The notes: generated from the letters alone by a model not told the origin. DNA of 64,000 bases from DATAGF01 sp963813355 (GCA_963813355.1 CAWEYS010000025.1:1-64000); one strand, 5' to 3'; positions 7,925 to 16,412 are shown, numbered from the stretch's first letter. Numbers and translations are program-made.

Positions 7925-8796
7925 CCCGCGGCCAGCGCCACTCGGACCCGCCCGTCGTCGCGCAGCAGCGGCACCGGAGCCACCTGCAGCAGCTCGTCGT
8001 CCGGCGAGCGGCCCGCCCGCCGCAGCTCGAAGCGGCGCTCGCACGAGGGGCAGGTGAGCATGCCGGCCGGCGTCATCGGGGCGGCGTCGAGGCGCGAGCG
8101 GCACCAGCCGCAGGAGTTCCGGTAGGCGAGGAGGGTCCCCGCGACGTTGGCCACGAGCAGGTCGGCGCCGGCGAGGGTCACGCCCACCGTGGTGCCCGGC
8201 GCCGGCTCCCGGCCCTCGAGGTCCGTCCAGGCGGCCGGCGCGCCCGAGGACTGCCCGTTCGCTCCCGCTCCGGCCGAGGGGCCGGCGCCGCCCTCCCGCG
8301 GCGCCGGCTCGCTGACGCCCTCGACCTCGAGCCCCTCGAGGTCGGGCGCCGTCTCCTCGAGCGCCTTCTTGATCGCGAGCTCGAGCGTCGCCTCCGACGC
8401 CGGGCACCCGTTGCAGTGCCCGACGAGCCGCATGTGGGCCACCCCGTCCTCCACGCCGACCAGCTCGACGTCGCCGCCGTGCGACTCCATGTAGGGGCGC
8501 ACGCCGTCGAGCGCCTCCTGCACCCGCGTCTCGAGGTTGACCGGGTAGAGGCCGTGGATGACCAGGAGGCTGGCGACGACCCCGTCCTCGACCAGGCGCC
8601 CGCGGACCTCGGCGACGGTCGCGCCGGGCTCGTCGAGCGCCTCCATGATGCGCTCGAGCCCCGCGCCGTAGAGCTGGAGGATCGAGGCCACCAGCTCGTC
8701 CGCGACCGCGCGGGCCTGGAGGTCCTGGACCTCGTCGAGCTGCGCGGTGAGGGCCTGGACCCGCTCGACCAGCTCCGCGGAAGGATCGGCGTCCAT
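7921..8796 (-). CDS. hhyE: NifU-domain plus four-Cys iron-sulfur protein (HhyE-like)
   Basis: 291 residues in three parts. Residues 1-75 are helical. Residues 85-150 form a NifU C-terminal (Nfu) domain with the cluster motif GHCNGCPAS. After a Gly/Ala/Ser linker, residues 190-285 form a Rieske/rubredoxin-like fold. The cluster motifs of that last domain are NSCGWC and LTCPSC, so all four ligands are Cys and not the Cys-His pairs of a true Rieske protein. Mycobacterial hydrogenase operons encode comparable iron-sulfur proteins (HucE/HhyE) proposed to pass electrons towards the respiratory chain. The position directly after hhyL supports that role. The symbol is by analogy. Confidence 0.78.
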   Translation of the reverse strand: MDADPSAELVERVQALTAQLDEVQDLQARAVADELVASILQLYGAGLERIMEALDEPGATVAEVRGRLVEDGVVASLLVIHGLYPVNLETRVQEALDGVRPYMESHGGDVELVGVEDGVAHMRLVGHCNGCPASEATLELAIKKALEETAPDLEGLEVEGVSEPAPREGGAGPSAGAGANGQSSGAPAAWTDLEGREPAPGTTVGVTLAGADLLVANVAGTLLAYRNSCGWCRSRLDAAPMTPAGMLTCPSCERRFELRRAGRSPDDELLQVAPVPLLRDDGRVRVALAAG

Positions 8797-8817
8797 GTCA
8801 CCCGTCCCCTGGCGTGG

Positions 8818-10593
8818 TCAGCACATCCCGGTCGGCGTGTGGACGACCTTGCGGACCCGGCCCTTGCCGTACATGTGCACGCCGCACGGCAGGCACGGGT
8901 CGAAGCTGTGGACCGCCCGCATGATGTCGATGCCCTTGAAGTTGTCCGGGCCGTTCTCCTCGAAGATCGGGGTGTTCTGCACCGCGTCCTCGTAGGGGCC
9001 CGGCGTGCCGTAGGAGTCGCGCGGGTTGCCGTTCCACGGCGTGGGCGGGTACGGCTGGTAGTTGGCGATCTTGCCGCCGCGGATGACCATGTGGTGGGAG
9101 AGCACCCCGCGCGCGGCCTCGTGGAAGCCGACGCTGATCGCCTCGTCCGGCACCGTGAAGTCGTTCCACGACTTCGTGCGCCCGGCCCTGACCTCCTTGA
9201 GCGCCTGCTCCAGGTTGTAGAGCCCGACCAGGGCCGAGTAGGCCTGGTGGTAGGTGCGCGCGCGCTGGCGCTCGATCGCGTTCGACCACGGCGGGATCTT
9301 CCACTCGAGCTCCATCTCGGGCATGAACCCCGTCTTGGGCAGCACCATCTGCAGGCTCTCGCCGGTGGCCTTGAGGTAGCCGATGTCCACGAGGCCGGCC
9401 TTCGCCGTCACCCACTGGCGGGCGAACGGGCCGCCGCCGGTGTCGTTGGCGACGTAGATGTCGTTGCGCGCGTCGAACATCCGCGGCGAGGCGACCCACG
9501 AGTACTTGTCGGCCCAGTCGCGCGCCTGGGGCTTGGGCAGCGTCACCTTGTTCCACGGGTGGCGCTTGTCGACCGGGTTGCCCAGCGGGTCCTGCGTGAC
9601 GAACGTCTCCTCGTTGGTCCAGTCGTCGAAGTAGGAGGAGCCGAGCAGGATGCGGATCGCCAGGTTGATCTCGACCAGGTCCGTGGTGATCAGCTCGCCC
9701 TTGAACACGAGGCCCGGCGTGACGAACCGGTGCCGGCCCCAATCGGTCATGTTCGCGTAGCTGTAGTTGACGTACTGCGGGTCGTCGAAGGCGCCCCAGC
9801 AGACCAGGTCCGTGTCGCGGTAGCCGACCCGCTCGTACCCCGGCAGCGCCTCGTAGAAGAAGTCGTAGAGGTCGTCGTGCATGGGGACCGTGCGCTTGCA
9901 GTAGTCCATGTACCGCATCAGGCGCACGTAGTAGTCGGTCAGCGTCTGGTGGGTGATGTCGGCGCTGCAGCCGCCGGGCATGATCGTCGAGGGGTGCGTG
10001 TGGCGGCCGCCGAAGAGGCAGTACATCTCGCGGGTGTACCGGGCCACCTGGAGCGTCTCCAGGTAGAAGCTGCCGGTGAACGCGTTCAGCGCCCGCATGA
10101 TGTCGGCGATGGTCTTGAGCCCGTGGATGTCCGCGTGGGGGGCGGGCGTCTGCTCGGCCTTCTTGAGGAGGCCCGGGTTGGTGTCCTTCACCACCTGCTC
10201 GGAGTAGTCCACGTTCGCCATGCAGTCGTTGTAGATCGCGTGGTCGAACATGAAGTCCGCCGACTCGGCCAGGTTGAAGGCGTAGTCGCCGAGCGGCGGC
10301 GGCTTGACCCCGTAGGCCATGTTCTGGTTGAGGCACGAGCAGGTGCAGTGGTTGTCACCGCAGATGCCGCAGATGCGGCTCGTGATGAAGTGGGCGTCGC
10401 GCGGGTCGATCCCCTTCATGAAGATGTCGAAGCCGCGGAAGATCATCGAGGTGCTGTAGCACTTCAGGACTTCCTGGTTGGCGAAGTCGATCTCGGTGTG
10501 GATCCCGAGGCTGCCGACGATCCGGGTCACCGGATCCCACGACATCTCCTTGACCGCGATCTTCTTCTCGACCGGGGTTTCCGCTGTGGCCAT
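8818..10593 (-). CDS. hhyL: Group 1h [NiFe]-hydrogenase large (catalytic) subunit
   Basis: 591-residue catalytic subunit. The N-terminal L1 motif is RICGICGDNHCTCS and the C-terminal L2 motif is DPCLPCGVHM. These provide the four Cys that hold the Ni-Fe(CN)2CO centre. The sequence runs on for about 20 residues after the L2 His (to PTGMC), the extension normally removed by the maturation protease encoded downstream. The L1 flank (TSR..GDNH) and the length match the high-affinity group 1h/5 enzymes of actinobacteria that oxidise trace H2. A clear ribosome-binding site (GGAGGA) precedes the ATG, and hhyS ends 32 bases upstream. Confidence 0.95.
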   Translation of the reverse strand: MATAETPVEKKIAVKEMSWDPVTRIVGSLGIHTEIDFANQEVLKCYSTSMIFRGFDIFMKGIDPRDAHFITSRICGICGDNHCTCSCLNQNMAYGVKPPPLGDYAFNLAESADFMFDHAIYNDCMANVDYSEQVVKDTNPGLLKKAEQTPAPHADIHGLKTIADIMRALNAFTGSFYLETLQVARYTREMYCLFGGRHTHPSTIMPGGCSADITHQTLTDYYVRLMRYMDYCKRTVPMHDDLYDFFYEALPGYERVGYRDTDLVCWGAFDDPQYVNYSYANMTDWGRHRFVTPGLVFKGELITTDLVEINLAIRILLGSSYFDDWTNEETFVTQDPLGNPVDKRHPWNKVTLPKPQARDWADKYSWVASPRMFDARNDIYVANDTGGGPFARQWVTAKAGLVDIGYLKATGESLQMVLPKTGFMPEMELEWKIPPWSNAIERQRARTYHQAYSALVGLYNLEQALKEVRAGRTKSWNDFTVPDEAISVGFHEAARGVLSHHMVIRGGKIANYQPYPPTPWNGNPRDSYGTPGPYEDAVQNTPIFEENGPDNFKGIDIMRAVHSFDPCLPCGVHMYGKGRVRKVVHTPTGMC

Positions 10594-10625
10594 CTGTCAT
10601 TCCTCCCAGTCGGGCGGGGTCGAGG

Positions 10626-11687
10626 TCACCAGCGCTTGGCGTAGCCGGTGGTCAGCTCCGCCCGGTTGTGGCGCCACTCCGGCTCCTTGTCGTAGACGCG
10701 CCTTATCGTCTGCTTGCGGCCCCACCTCAGGATCGGCCCGTAGGTGAACCTCGCGGCGGCGGACGAGATCCTCGCGTTCCTCGTCTCCTCCATGAAGGGC
10801 ATGTACTTGTCGGGGAAGCCCGGCATCGTGCACGCCATGCAGATGCCGCCGACGTTGGGGCAGCCGCCGATCCCGTTGATCCACCCGCGCAGCGGGACGT
10901 TGCACTTGACCACGGGGCCCTTGCAGCCGAGCTTCACCAGGCAGCGGTGGTCCGACCCGTACTGCGTGGCGAAGTTGCCGGACTCGTAGAAGGCGGCCCG
11001 GTTGCAGCTCTCGTGCGCGGTGCGCTCGAAGAGCCACTTGGGCCGGTTGGCCTCGTCGAGGTCCGGCAGGGGCGCCATCCCCGCGAGCGCGAACACCAGG
11101 TACATCAGGGTCTCGGAGATGTTGTCGCCCTGCGCCGGGCAGCCGGGGATGTTGACGATCGGGATGCCGGCCTTCGACCTCCAGCTCCAGCCGAGGTAGT
11201 CGCACAGGCCCATCGCCCCGGTCGGGTTGTTCTTCATCGCCGGGATCCCGCCGTAGGTGGCGCACGTCCCGACCGCGACGACCGCGGCCGCCTTGGGGGC
11301 GAGGCGGTCGATCCACTCGTTGGTGGTGATGGGCTGGCCGGTCGACGGGTTCACGCCCATGCCCGTCCAGTAGCCGTCGCCGTTGATCTGCTCGTTGGGG
11401 ACCGAGCCCTCGAGCACGAGCACGAAGGGGTCGAGCTTGCCGTCCTCGGCGTCGTACCAGGCCTGCATGAACTCCTGGCCCTGCTCGACGGCCAGCACCG
11501 TGTTGTGGACCACCACGCGGGGCATCCCGGGGATCGCCCCCGTGATGATGTCCTCGAGGCTCGGGTTGGTCGCCCCCGTCAGGGCGACGCTGTCCCCCTC
11601 GCAGCTGAGGCCGGTGGTGAGCCAGATGACGTGGGCGGTGATCGCCTCCGTCTCGGCCTGGTTGGGCACGAACTCCGTCGCAGCCAC
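10626..11687 (-). CDS. hhyS: Group 1h [NiFe]-hydrogenase small (electron-transfer) subunit
   Basis: 353-residue iron-sulfur subunit partnering HhyL. It has no Tat signal peptide, unlike membrane-exported uptake hydrogenases. The proximal-cluster region reads GLSCEGDSV, a single Cys followed by Asp. In the structurally known Ralstonia actinobacterial-type hydrogenase, three Cys plus one Asp hold this cluster. Further ligand regions are GTCATYGG, PGCPAQGD, ERTAHESCN and the Cys-rich block GCKGPVVKCNVP..GGCPNVGGICMACTMPG. The GTG start has a GAAGGGAG ribosome-binding site, 13 bases after the hypE stop. Confidence 0.95.
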   Translation of the reverse strand: MAATEFVPNQAETEAITAHVIWLTTGLSCEGDSVALTGATNPSLEDIITGAIPGMPRVVVHNTVLAVEQGQEFMQAWYDAEDGKLDPFVLVLEGSVPNEQINGDGYWTGMGVNPSTGQPITTNEWIDRLAPKAAAVVAVGTCATYGGIPAMKNNPTGAMGLCDYLGWSWRSKAGIPIVNIPGCPAQGDNISETLMYLVFALAGMAPLPDLDEANRPKWLFERTAHESCNRAAFYESGNFATQYGSDHRCLVKLGCKGPVVKCNVPLRGWINGIGGCPNVGGICMACTMPGFPDKYMPFMEETRNARISSAAARFTYGPILRWGRKQTIRRVYDKEPEWRHNRAELTTGYAKRW

Positions 11688-11700
11688 CTGCGCTCCCTTC

Positions 11701-12780
11701 TCAGCAGATCCGCGGCAGCGGGTCTCCGACGAGCTGGTCCATCACCCGCCGGCCGCCGAACGCCGTGTTCACCAGCACCATCCCGGGCGGCTCGGTCTTC
11801 ACCTCTCCGATCTCCGCCGCCCGCTCGCAGCCCTCGACGGCGCGCAGCGCCGCCAGCGCCTCGTCCGCCGCCTCGGGCGCGACGAACGCGACCAGCGTGC
11901 CCTCGTTGGCCACGTACATGGGGTCGATCCCGAGGATCTCCGCCGCGCCCGCGACGGCGGGGTCGACCGGCACGTCGCCCTCGCGCAGCACGATCGCCAC
12001 GCCCGAGGCGCGGGCCAGCTCGTTGAGCACCGAGGCGACGCCGCCGCGCGTCGCGTCCCGCATCGTCCGCAGCGACGGCCCGGCCGCGCCGAGCAGGGCG
12101 TCGGCGGCCGGCCACAGCGAGCGCGTGTCGGAGGTGATCCGCGACTCCAGCTCGAACTCGCCCCGCGCGAGCATGATCGCCATGCCGTGGTTGCCGACCT
12201 CCCCCGAGACCAGGATGCGGTCGCCGGGCCGCAGGCCCGCGGGCGAGAGCGACGCGCGCGGGTCCACCCGCCCGATGCCCGTCGTGCAGACGTACATCTG
12301 GTCCGCGTGCCCGCGCTCGACGACCTTGGTGTCGCCGGCCACGATCGCCACGCCCGCCGCCTCAGCCGCGGCGGCGATCGCGTCGACCTCGGCCCGCAGC
12401 GTCTCGGCCTCGAGCCCCTCCTCCAGGATCAGCGACAGGCTGAGCGCGATCGGGCGCGCCCCCGCCATCGCGAGGTCGTTGACGGTGCCGTTCACCGCGA
12501 GCTCGCCGATCGAGCCGCCCGGGAAGCGGATCGGCGTGACCACGAAGCTGTCGGTCGTCATCGCCAGGCCCGTTCCCTCCACCGCCGCCGCGTCGCCCAT
12601 GACGGCGAGCGCCGGCGAGCCGAAGGCGGGCAGGAACAGCCCCTCGATCAGCGTCTGCGTCGCCTTGCCCCCGGCGCCGTGCGCCATCGTGATGCGCGGG
12701 TCCGTGAACCTCGCGCGCCGGGCCCGCGCGGTCTCGATCCTCCCGAGGACCTTCTGCTCGCGATCGGAGACCGTGCTCAC
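11701..12780 (-). CDS. hypE: Carbamoyl dehydratase HypE
   Basis: HypE accepts the carbamoyl group from HypF on its C-terminal Cys, dehydrates it to a thiocyanate with ATP, and hands cyanide to the HypCD complex. The protein ends in the diagnostic PRIC, so the acceptor Cys is present. The AIR-synthase-like ATP-binding fold shows AHGAGGKATQTLI, VMGDAAAV, FPGGSIGELAVNGTVNDLAMAGA and RDATRGGVASVLNE. Its 359 residues include a slightly longer N terminus than average. It starts 3 bases after the hypD stop. Confidence 0.95.
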   Translation of the reverse strand: MSTVSDREQKVLGRIETARARRARFTDPRITMAHGAGGKATQTLIEGLFLPAFGSPALAVMGDAAAVEGTGLAMTTDSFVVTPIRFPGGSIGELAVNGTVNDLAMAGARPIALSLSLILEEGLEAETLRAEVDAIAAAAEAAGVAIVAGDTKVVERGHADQMYVCTTGIGRVDPRASLSPAGLRPGDRILVSGEVGNHGMAIMLARGEFELESRITSDTRSLWPAADALLGAAGPSLRTMRDATRGGVASVLNELARASGVAIVLREGDVPVDPAVAGAAEILGIDPMYVANEGTLVAFVAPEAADEALAALRAVEGCERAAEIGEVKTEPPGMVLVNTAFGGRRVMDQLVGDPLPRIC

Positions 12781-12783
12781 GGC

Positions 12784-13899
12784 TCACACCACCTCGCGCT
12801 CGCGGGCGAAGCGGCCGTAGTTGTAGTAGGCCGCGCACGCGCCCTCGGGCGAGACCATGCACGTGCCGATGGCGTGCTCCGGCGTGCAGGCGGTGCCGAA
12901 GACCTTGCACTCCCACGGCTTGATCACGCCCTTGAGCACCTCGCCGCACTGGCACGCCTTCGGGTCGGCGACGCGGATGCCGGGAACGCTGAAGCGCAGC
13001 TCGGCGTCGAGGTCGGCGTACTCCGCCGAGAGCTTCAGGGCGCTCTGGGAGATGAAGCCCAGGCCGCGCCACTCGAAGTGCGGCCGCAGCTCGAAGACCT
13101 CTGCCAGGGCCTCCAGCGCCCGGGGGTTGCCCTCGCGCGGGACCACCCGCTTGTACTGGTTCTCGACCTTGCAGCGCCCGTCCCGCAGCTGCCGCAGGAT
13201 CATCTGGATCGACTGCAGGATGTCGAGCGGCTCGAAGCCCGAGATGACGACCGGGCGACCGTAGTCGGCGGGGATGAACTCGAGCGGCCGCGCCCCCACC
13301 ACGGTGCACACGTGCCCCGGTCCGATGAAGCCGTCGAGCCGCAGGTCGGGCGACTCCAGCAGCGCCCGCAGCGGCGGCACGATCGTGACGTGGTTGCAGA
13401 TGCAGGAGAAGTTCGCGATGCCATCGGCCTTCGCGCGCTTCAGCGTCAGCGCGGTCGAGGGCGCCGTCGTCTCGAAGCCGATCGCGAAGAACACGACCTC
13501 GCGGTCCGGGTTCTCCCTCGCGACGCGCAGCGCGTCGAGCGGCGAGTAGACCATCCGGACGTCCGCGCCCGCCGCCTTGGCCTCCAGCAGCGTCCCGCGC
13601 GAGCCGGGGACCCGCATCATGTCGCCGAAGCAGGTGAAGATGACCCCGGGCTCGTGGGCGACCGCGATGCCGTCGTCCACGCGGCCCATCGGGATCACGC
13701 AGACGGGGCAGCCCGGCCCGTGGATGAGCTCGACGTTCTCCGGCAGGAGGTCGTCGATCCCGTACTTGTAGATCGAGTGGGTGTGGCCGCCGCACACCTC
13801 CATCACCTTGTAGTGGCGGCCGGGCTCGACGGTCGCCAGGATGTCGCCGGCCAGCGCCTGCCCCAGCTCCGCGTCGCGGTACTCGTTGACGAACCTCAC
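12784..13899 (-). CDS. hypD: Hydrogenase Fe(CN)2CO assembly protein HypD
   Basis: HypD is the iron-sulfur scaffold on which, with HypC, the Fe(CN)2CO unit is built. Conserved blocks are EVCGGHTHSIYKYG, GPGCPVCVIPMGR, GFETTAPSTALT, NHVTIVPP and the C-terminal 4Fe-4S region CQCGEVLKG..CKVFGTACTPEHAIGTCMVSPEG. The GTG start gives 371 residues, normal for the family, and makes a GTGA overlap with the preceding HypC-like gene. Open sequence further upstream belongs to that gene in another frame. Confidence 0.95.
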   Translation of the reverse strand: MRFVNEYRDAELGQALAGDILATVEPGRHYKVMEVCGGHTHSIYKYGIDDLLPENVELIHGPGCPVCVIPMGRVDDGIAVAHEPGVIFTCFGDMMRVPGSRGTLLEAKAAGADVRMVYSPLDALRVARENPDREVVFFAIGFETTAPSTALTLKRAKADGIANFSCICNHVTIVPPLRALLESPDLRLDGFIGPGHVCTVVGARPLEFIPADYGRPVVISGFEPLDILQSIQMILRQLRDGRCKVENQYKRVVPREGNPRALEALAEVFELRPHFEWRGLGFISQSALKLSAEYADLDAELRFSVPGIRVADPKACQCGEVLKGVIKPWECKVFGTACTPEHAIGTCMVSPEGACAAYYNYGRFAREREVV

Positions 13900-14135
13900 C
13901 CGGCCGCGCCCCCGAGATGCTGCAGGGCGGCGCCGGCGTGGACGAGCAGCAGGTCGCCCTCGCGCACCGGGTCGACGAGGCCGAGCTCGACCGACGCGCG
14001 CAGCCCGGAGTCGTCCTCGCACACCGCCAGCGTGCGGTCCTCGTCCATGCGCACGACGCGCATGGGCACGGCCGTGTCGCCGCACGTGATGCACCCCTGC
14101 TCGTGGTCGCAGACGATGGGCCCGGGTCCGCTCAC
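13896..14135 (-). CDS. Second HypC/HupF-like chaperone
   Basis: A 79-residue protein whose core, CGDTAVPMRVVRMDED, lines up with the MCLAIPGQIVEI opening of HypC but is preceded by about 16 residues containing further Cys and His (CDHEQGCITCGD). In standard HypC the functional Cys is residue 2 after Met removal, so here the equivalent Cys is internal. It sits between hypC and hypD with GTGA overlaps at both ends. Either it is a HypC paralogue specialised for one step, such as large-subunit chaperoning against HypD work, or a metal-binding accessory. Confidence 0.72.
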   Translation of the reverse strand: MSGPGPIVCDHEQGCITCGDTAVPMRVVRMDEDRTLAVCEDDSGLRASVELGLVDPVREGDLLLVHAGAALQHLGGAAG

Positions 14136-14410
14136 TCGATCAGGCTCGCCCGGAGCTCGGCCAGCTCCTGCTCGTAGTCGGCGCCCATGCCCTCGAGCAG
14201 CTTCAGGGTCGCCGCCGCCTCCTCCTCGTCGACCTTCGAGATCGCGAAGCCGACGTGGATCAGCACCCAGTCCCCGGCCCGCCCCCCGCCGTCGTCGTCA
14301 TCGAGCAGGCCGACGTTCACCGTTCGCTGGACGCCCGCGACATCGACCTTGGCCAGCCGGTTGCCCGCGTCGACGATCTCGACGATCTGGCCGGGGATAG
14401 CGAGGCACAT
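14132..14410 (-). CDS. hypC: Hydrogenase assembly chaperone HypC
   Basis: A 92-residue HypC with the canonical N terminus MCLAIPGQIVEI, where Cys2 binds the iron centre and contacts HypD and the large-subunit precursor. The OB-like core ends with GDWVLIHVGFAISKVDEEEA. A GGAGGGG-type ribosome-binding site lies about 12 bases upstream of ATG, a little far. It is the first gene of the main hydrogenase operon, after a 115-base gap that contains a strong palindrome. Confidence 0.94.
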   Translation of the reverse strand: MCLAIPGQIVEIVDAGNRLAKVDVAGVQRTVNVGLLDDDDGGGRAGDWVLIHVGFAISKVDEEEAAATLKLLEGMGADYEQELAELRASLIE

Positions 14411-14489
14411 CCGGAGCGGCCCCTCCTGTCGGTGCGAACGGCGCCGGTGCCGGGCACCATCCTCGACCGTCAGGTATGTGACAAACGGC

Positions 14490-14507
14490 GCGTAATCCGG
14501 ATTACGC
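14490..14507. promoter_or_regulatory. 18-bp perfect palindrome with a GGATTAC motif, candidate operator
   Basis: A perfect 18-base palindrome, gcgtaatccggattacgc, sits in the 115-base gap between the end of hhyS2 and the start of hypC. The half-site GGATTAC recurs at 14523-14529, overlapping the hhyS2 stop. No T-run follows on the minus strand, so an intrinsic terminator is less likely than a protein-binding site. It is a natural candidate target for the Crp/Fnr-type regulator encoded just upstream, but no binding motif is known for that protein. Confidence 0.5.
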
Positions 14508-14525
14508 CGAGGCCGGTAAGCGGGA

Positions 14526-15587
14526 TTACCAGCGCGGGCGGTAGCCGCTGGCGAGCTCGGCGCCGGGTCGGCGCCACTCGGGCTCCACCTCGTACCGCCG
14601 CTTCATGCTCTGGTTTCGGAGGTGCCTGAGCAGCGGGCCGTAGGCGAACCTGGCGGTGCTCGCCAGCATCCGGCTCTTGAGCCCGGAGTCCATGAGCGGC
14701 AGGTACTTGTCGGGGAACCCGGGCATCGTGCAGGCGATGCAGATGCCGCCCACGTTGGGGCAGCCGCCGACGCCGTTGATCCAGCCGCGCGACGGGACGT
14801 TGCACTTGACCACCGGCCCCTTGCAGCCGAACTTGACCAGGCAGCGCCCATCGTCGCCGAGCCGGTCGGCGTAGTCCCCGTGGTCGGCGAACCCGGCGCG
14901 GTTGCAGACCTCGTGCGCGGTGCGCTCGAACAGCCACGCGGGGCGCCCCTGCTCGTCGAGCTCGATCGGCTGCGTCGTGCCGGCGATCTGCAGCACGAGG
15001 TAGAGCAGCGTCTCGGTGATGTTGTCGGGCTGTGCGGGGCAGCCGGGGAGGTTCACGACCGGAAGCCCTGCCCGGGACCGCCAGTCGCGGCCGAGGTAGT
15101 CGCGCAGGCCCATGGCGCCGGTCGGGTTGTTCCTCATCGCCGGGATCCCGCCGTAGGTGGCGCAGGTCCCGACGGCGAGGACGATCGCCGCCCGGGGCGC
15201 GAGGCGGTCGATCCACTCGTTGGTGGTGATCGGCTGCCCCGTGCCCGGATCGACCCCGAGCGCCGCCCAGTGCCCGTCGCCGTTGATCTCCTCGTTCGGT
15301 ACCGCCCCCTCCAGGACCAGGATGAACGGGTCGAGCTTCCCGGCCTCGGCGTCGTACCACGCCTGCATGAAGTCCGCGCCCGACTCGACCGCGAGCAGCG
15401 GGTTGTAGAGGGCGACGCCAGGCATCCCGGGCAGCGCCCGGGTGAGCAGGTCCTCGAGCGACGGGCGGGTGGCCGCCGTCATCGCGACGGTGTCGCCGTC
15501 GCAGCCGAGGCCGCTCGTCATCCAGATGAGGTGGACGGTGAGCCTCTCCGTCTCGGTCTGCCGGGGCGAGAACTCGATGGCGCTCAC
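14526..15587 (-). CDS. Orphan second [NiFe]-hydrogenase small subunit (HhyS2)
   Basis: 353 residues, exactly the length of HhyS and alignable to it without gaps, with most positions identical by eye. All cluster-ligand regions are kept: GLGCDGDTV, GTCATYGG, PGCPAQPD, ERTAHEVCN, GCKGPVVKCNVP and GGCPNVGGICIACTMPG. There is no second large subunit in the window. The GTG start overlaps the stop of the Crp/Fnr gene as GTGA, so regulator and subunit are co-translated and separated from the main operon by a palindrome-bearing gap. It could be an alternative electron-output module for HhyL, a regulatory decoy, or a duplication remnant. Intact ligands argue for function. Confidence 0.9.
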   Translation of the reverse strand: MSAIEFSPRQTETERLTVHLIWMTSGLGCDGDTVAMTAATRPSLEDLLTRALPGMPGVALYNPLLAVESGADFMQAWYDAEAGKLDPFILVLEGAVPNEEINGDGHWAALGVDPGTGQPITTNEWIDRLAPRAAIVLAVGTCATYGGIPAMRNNPTGAMGLRDYLGRDWRSRAGLPVVNLPGCPAQPDNITETLLYLVLQIAGTTQPIELDEQGRPAWLFERTAHEVCNRAGFADHGDYADRLGDDGRCLVKFGCKGPVVKCNVPSRGWINGVGGCPNVGGICIACTMPGFPDKYLPLMDSGLKSRMLASTARFAYGPLLRHLRNQSMKRRYEVEPEWRRPGAELASGYRPRW

Positions 15588-16412
15588 GGCTCACCGGTGC
15601 TCTCGTCCGCGCGCTGGACGAGGCACGCCATGTGGTGCGCCGCGGTCCCGTGAAGCACCAGCCCGTTGCTCTTCCGGGTGACGAGGCCCGCGCTCGACAG
15701 GCGGCCGAGCGCGTGCGACACCGACGGCCGCTCGGCGCCGACGAGCTGCCCGATCAGCCGGTGGGTGAGCGGCAGGGGAACGAGGATCCCCTCCCGCTCG
15801 ACGATTCCCCAGCGCTCGGCCAGGTGCCAGAGCAGGAGCGCGATGCGCGCGTCCGCGCGGGGATGGCACGTCGCTGCGCGATGGACGTTCAGCTCCATCG
15901 TGCGCCGGACCGCCCGGCGAAGCAGCGCGTGGACGATCTGCGGCCACGGCCGGATGCCGTCGGCGAAGGCCTCGTCGAGGACCGCGATCCGGGTGCGCAC
16001 GAGGGCCCGCGAGAACGTCTCGGACGCCAAGCAGCACGACGTCGTCGTCGTTGGTCCACGGGGCGAGGACGTCACCCGCCCCGATCAGCTCGCTGGCGAT
16101 GCGATCGCCCACCTGCACGTCGAGCGCGACGACGCCGTCGACCAGCAGCAGCCCCAGCCCGCCGCGGAGCTGCGCCAGCAGCGGGACCAGATCGAACTCG
16201 CCGGGGGAGATCTCCTCGACGCGGGCCGTCGCCATCGGGCGCGCGACCAGCCGCATCCGCAGGTCGAGCCCCCGGGCGAGCTCCTCATCGACGTCGAGGA
16301 CGTAGCAATAGCGGGCGGGGCGCCGGCGCTCGCTCTGGCGACGGCCGCCACGATCCCCCCGCACCGGCAGGGGCAGCGGGCCCGGCGGTGGATCGGCGGT
16401 GCTCCGCGCCAT
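15584..16412 (-). CDS. Crp/Fnr-type regulator of the hydrogenase locus (apparent frameshift)
   Basis: Two frames join to make one divergent Crp/Fnr-family protein of about 275 residues. The N-terminal part has a cyclic-nucleotide-fold-like sensor (VLDVDEELARGLDLRM .. GLGLLLVDGVVALDVQVGDRIASELIGAGDVL). The C-terminal part has a winged helix (LPLTHRLIGQLVGAERPSVSHALGRLSSAGLV). Removing one G near 16028 restores the frame between VVLL and SETFSRALVRTRIAVLD. There are no Fnr-type N-terminal Cys, so oxygen sensing by a cluster is not indicated. It is co-translated with hhyS2 and probably controls hydrogenase genes. Confidence 0.78.

Noticed and set aside
10626..11687. Possible export of the hydrogenase by a Tat signal on HhyS
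   Set aside because: The N terminus (MAATEFVPNQAETE) has no twin-Arg motif or hydrophobic core, and HhyS2 also lacks one, so a cytoplasmic-side enzyme is indicated.
8416..14400. Very long open frames on the plus strand opposite hhyE, hhyL, hhyS, hypE and hypD
   Set aside because: They mirror the conserved minus-strand genes, show no family motifs, and have the low-complexity Arg/His/Val composition of antisense reading in GC-rich DNA.
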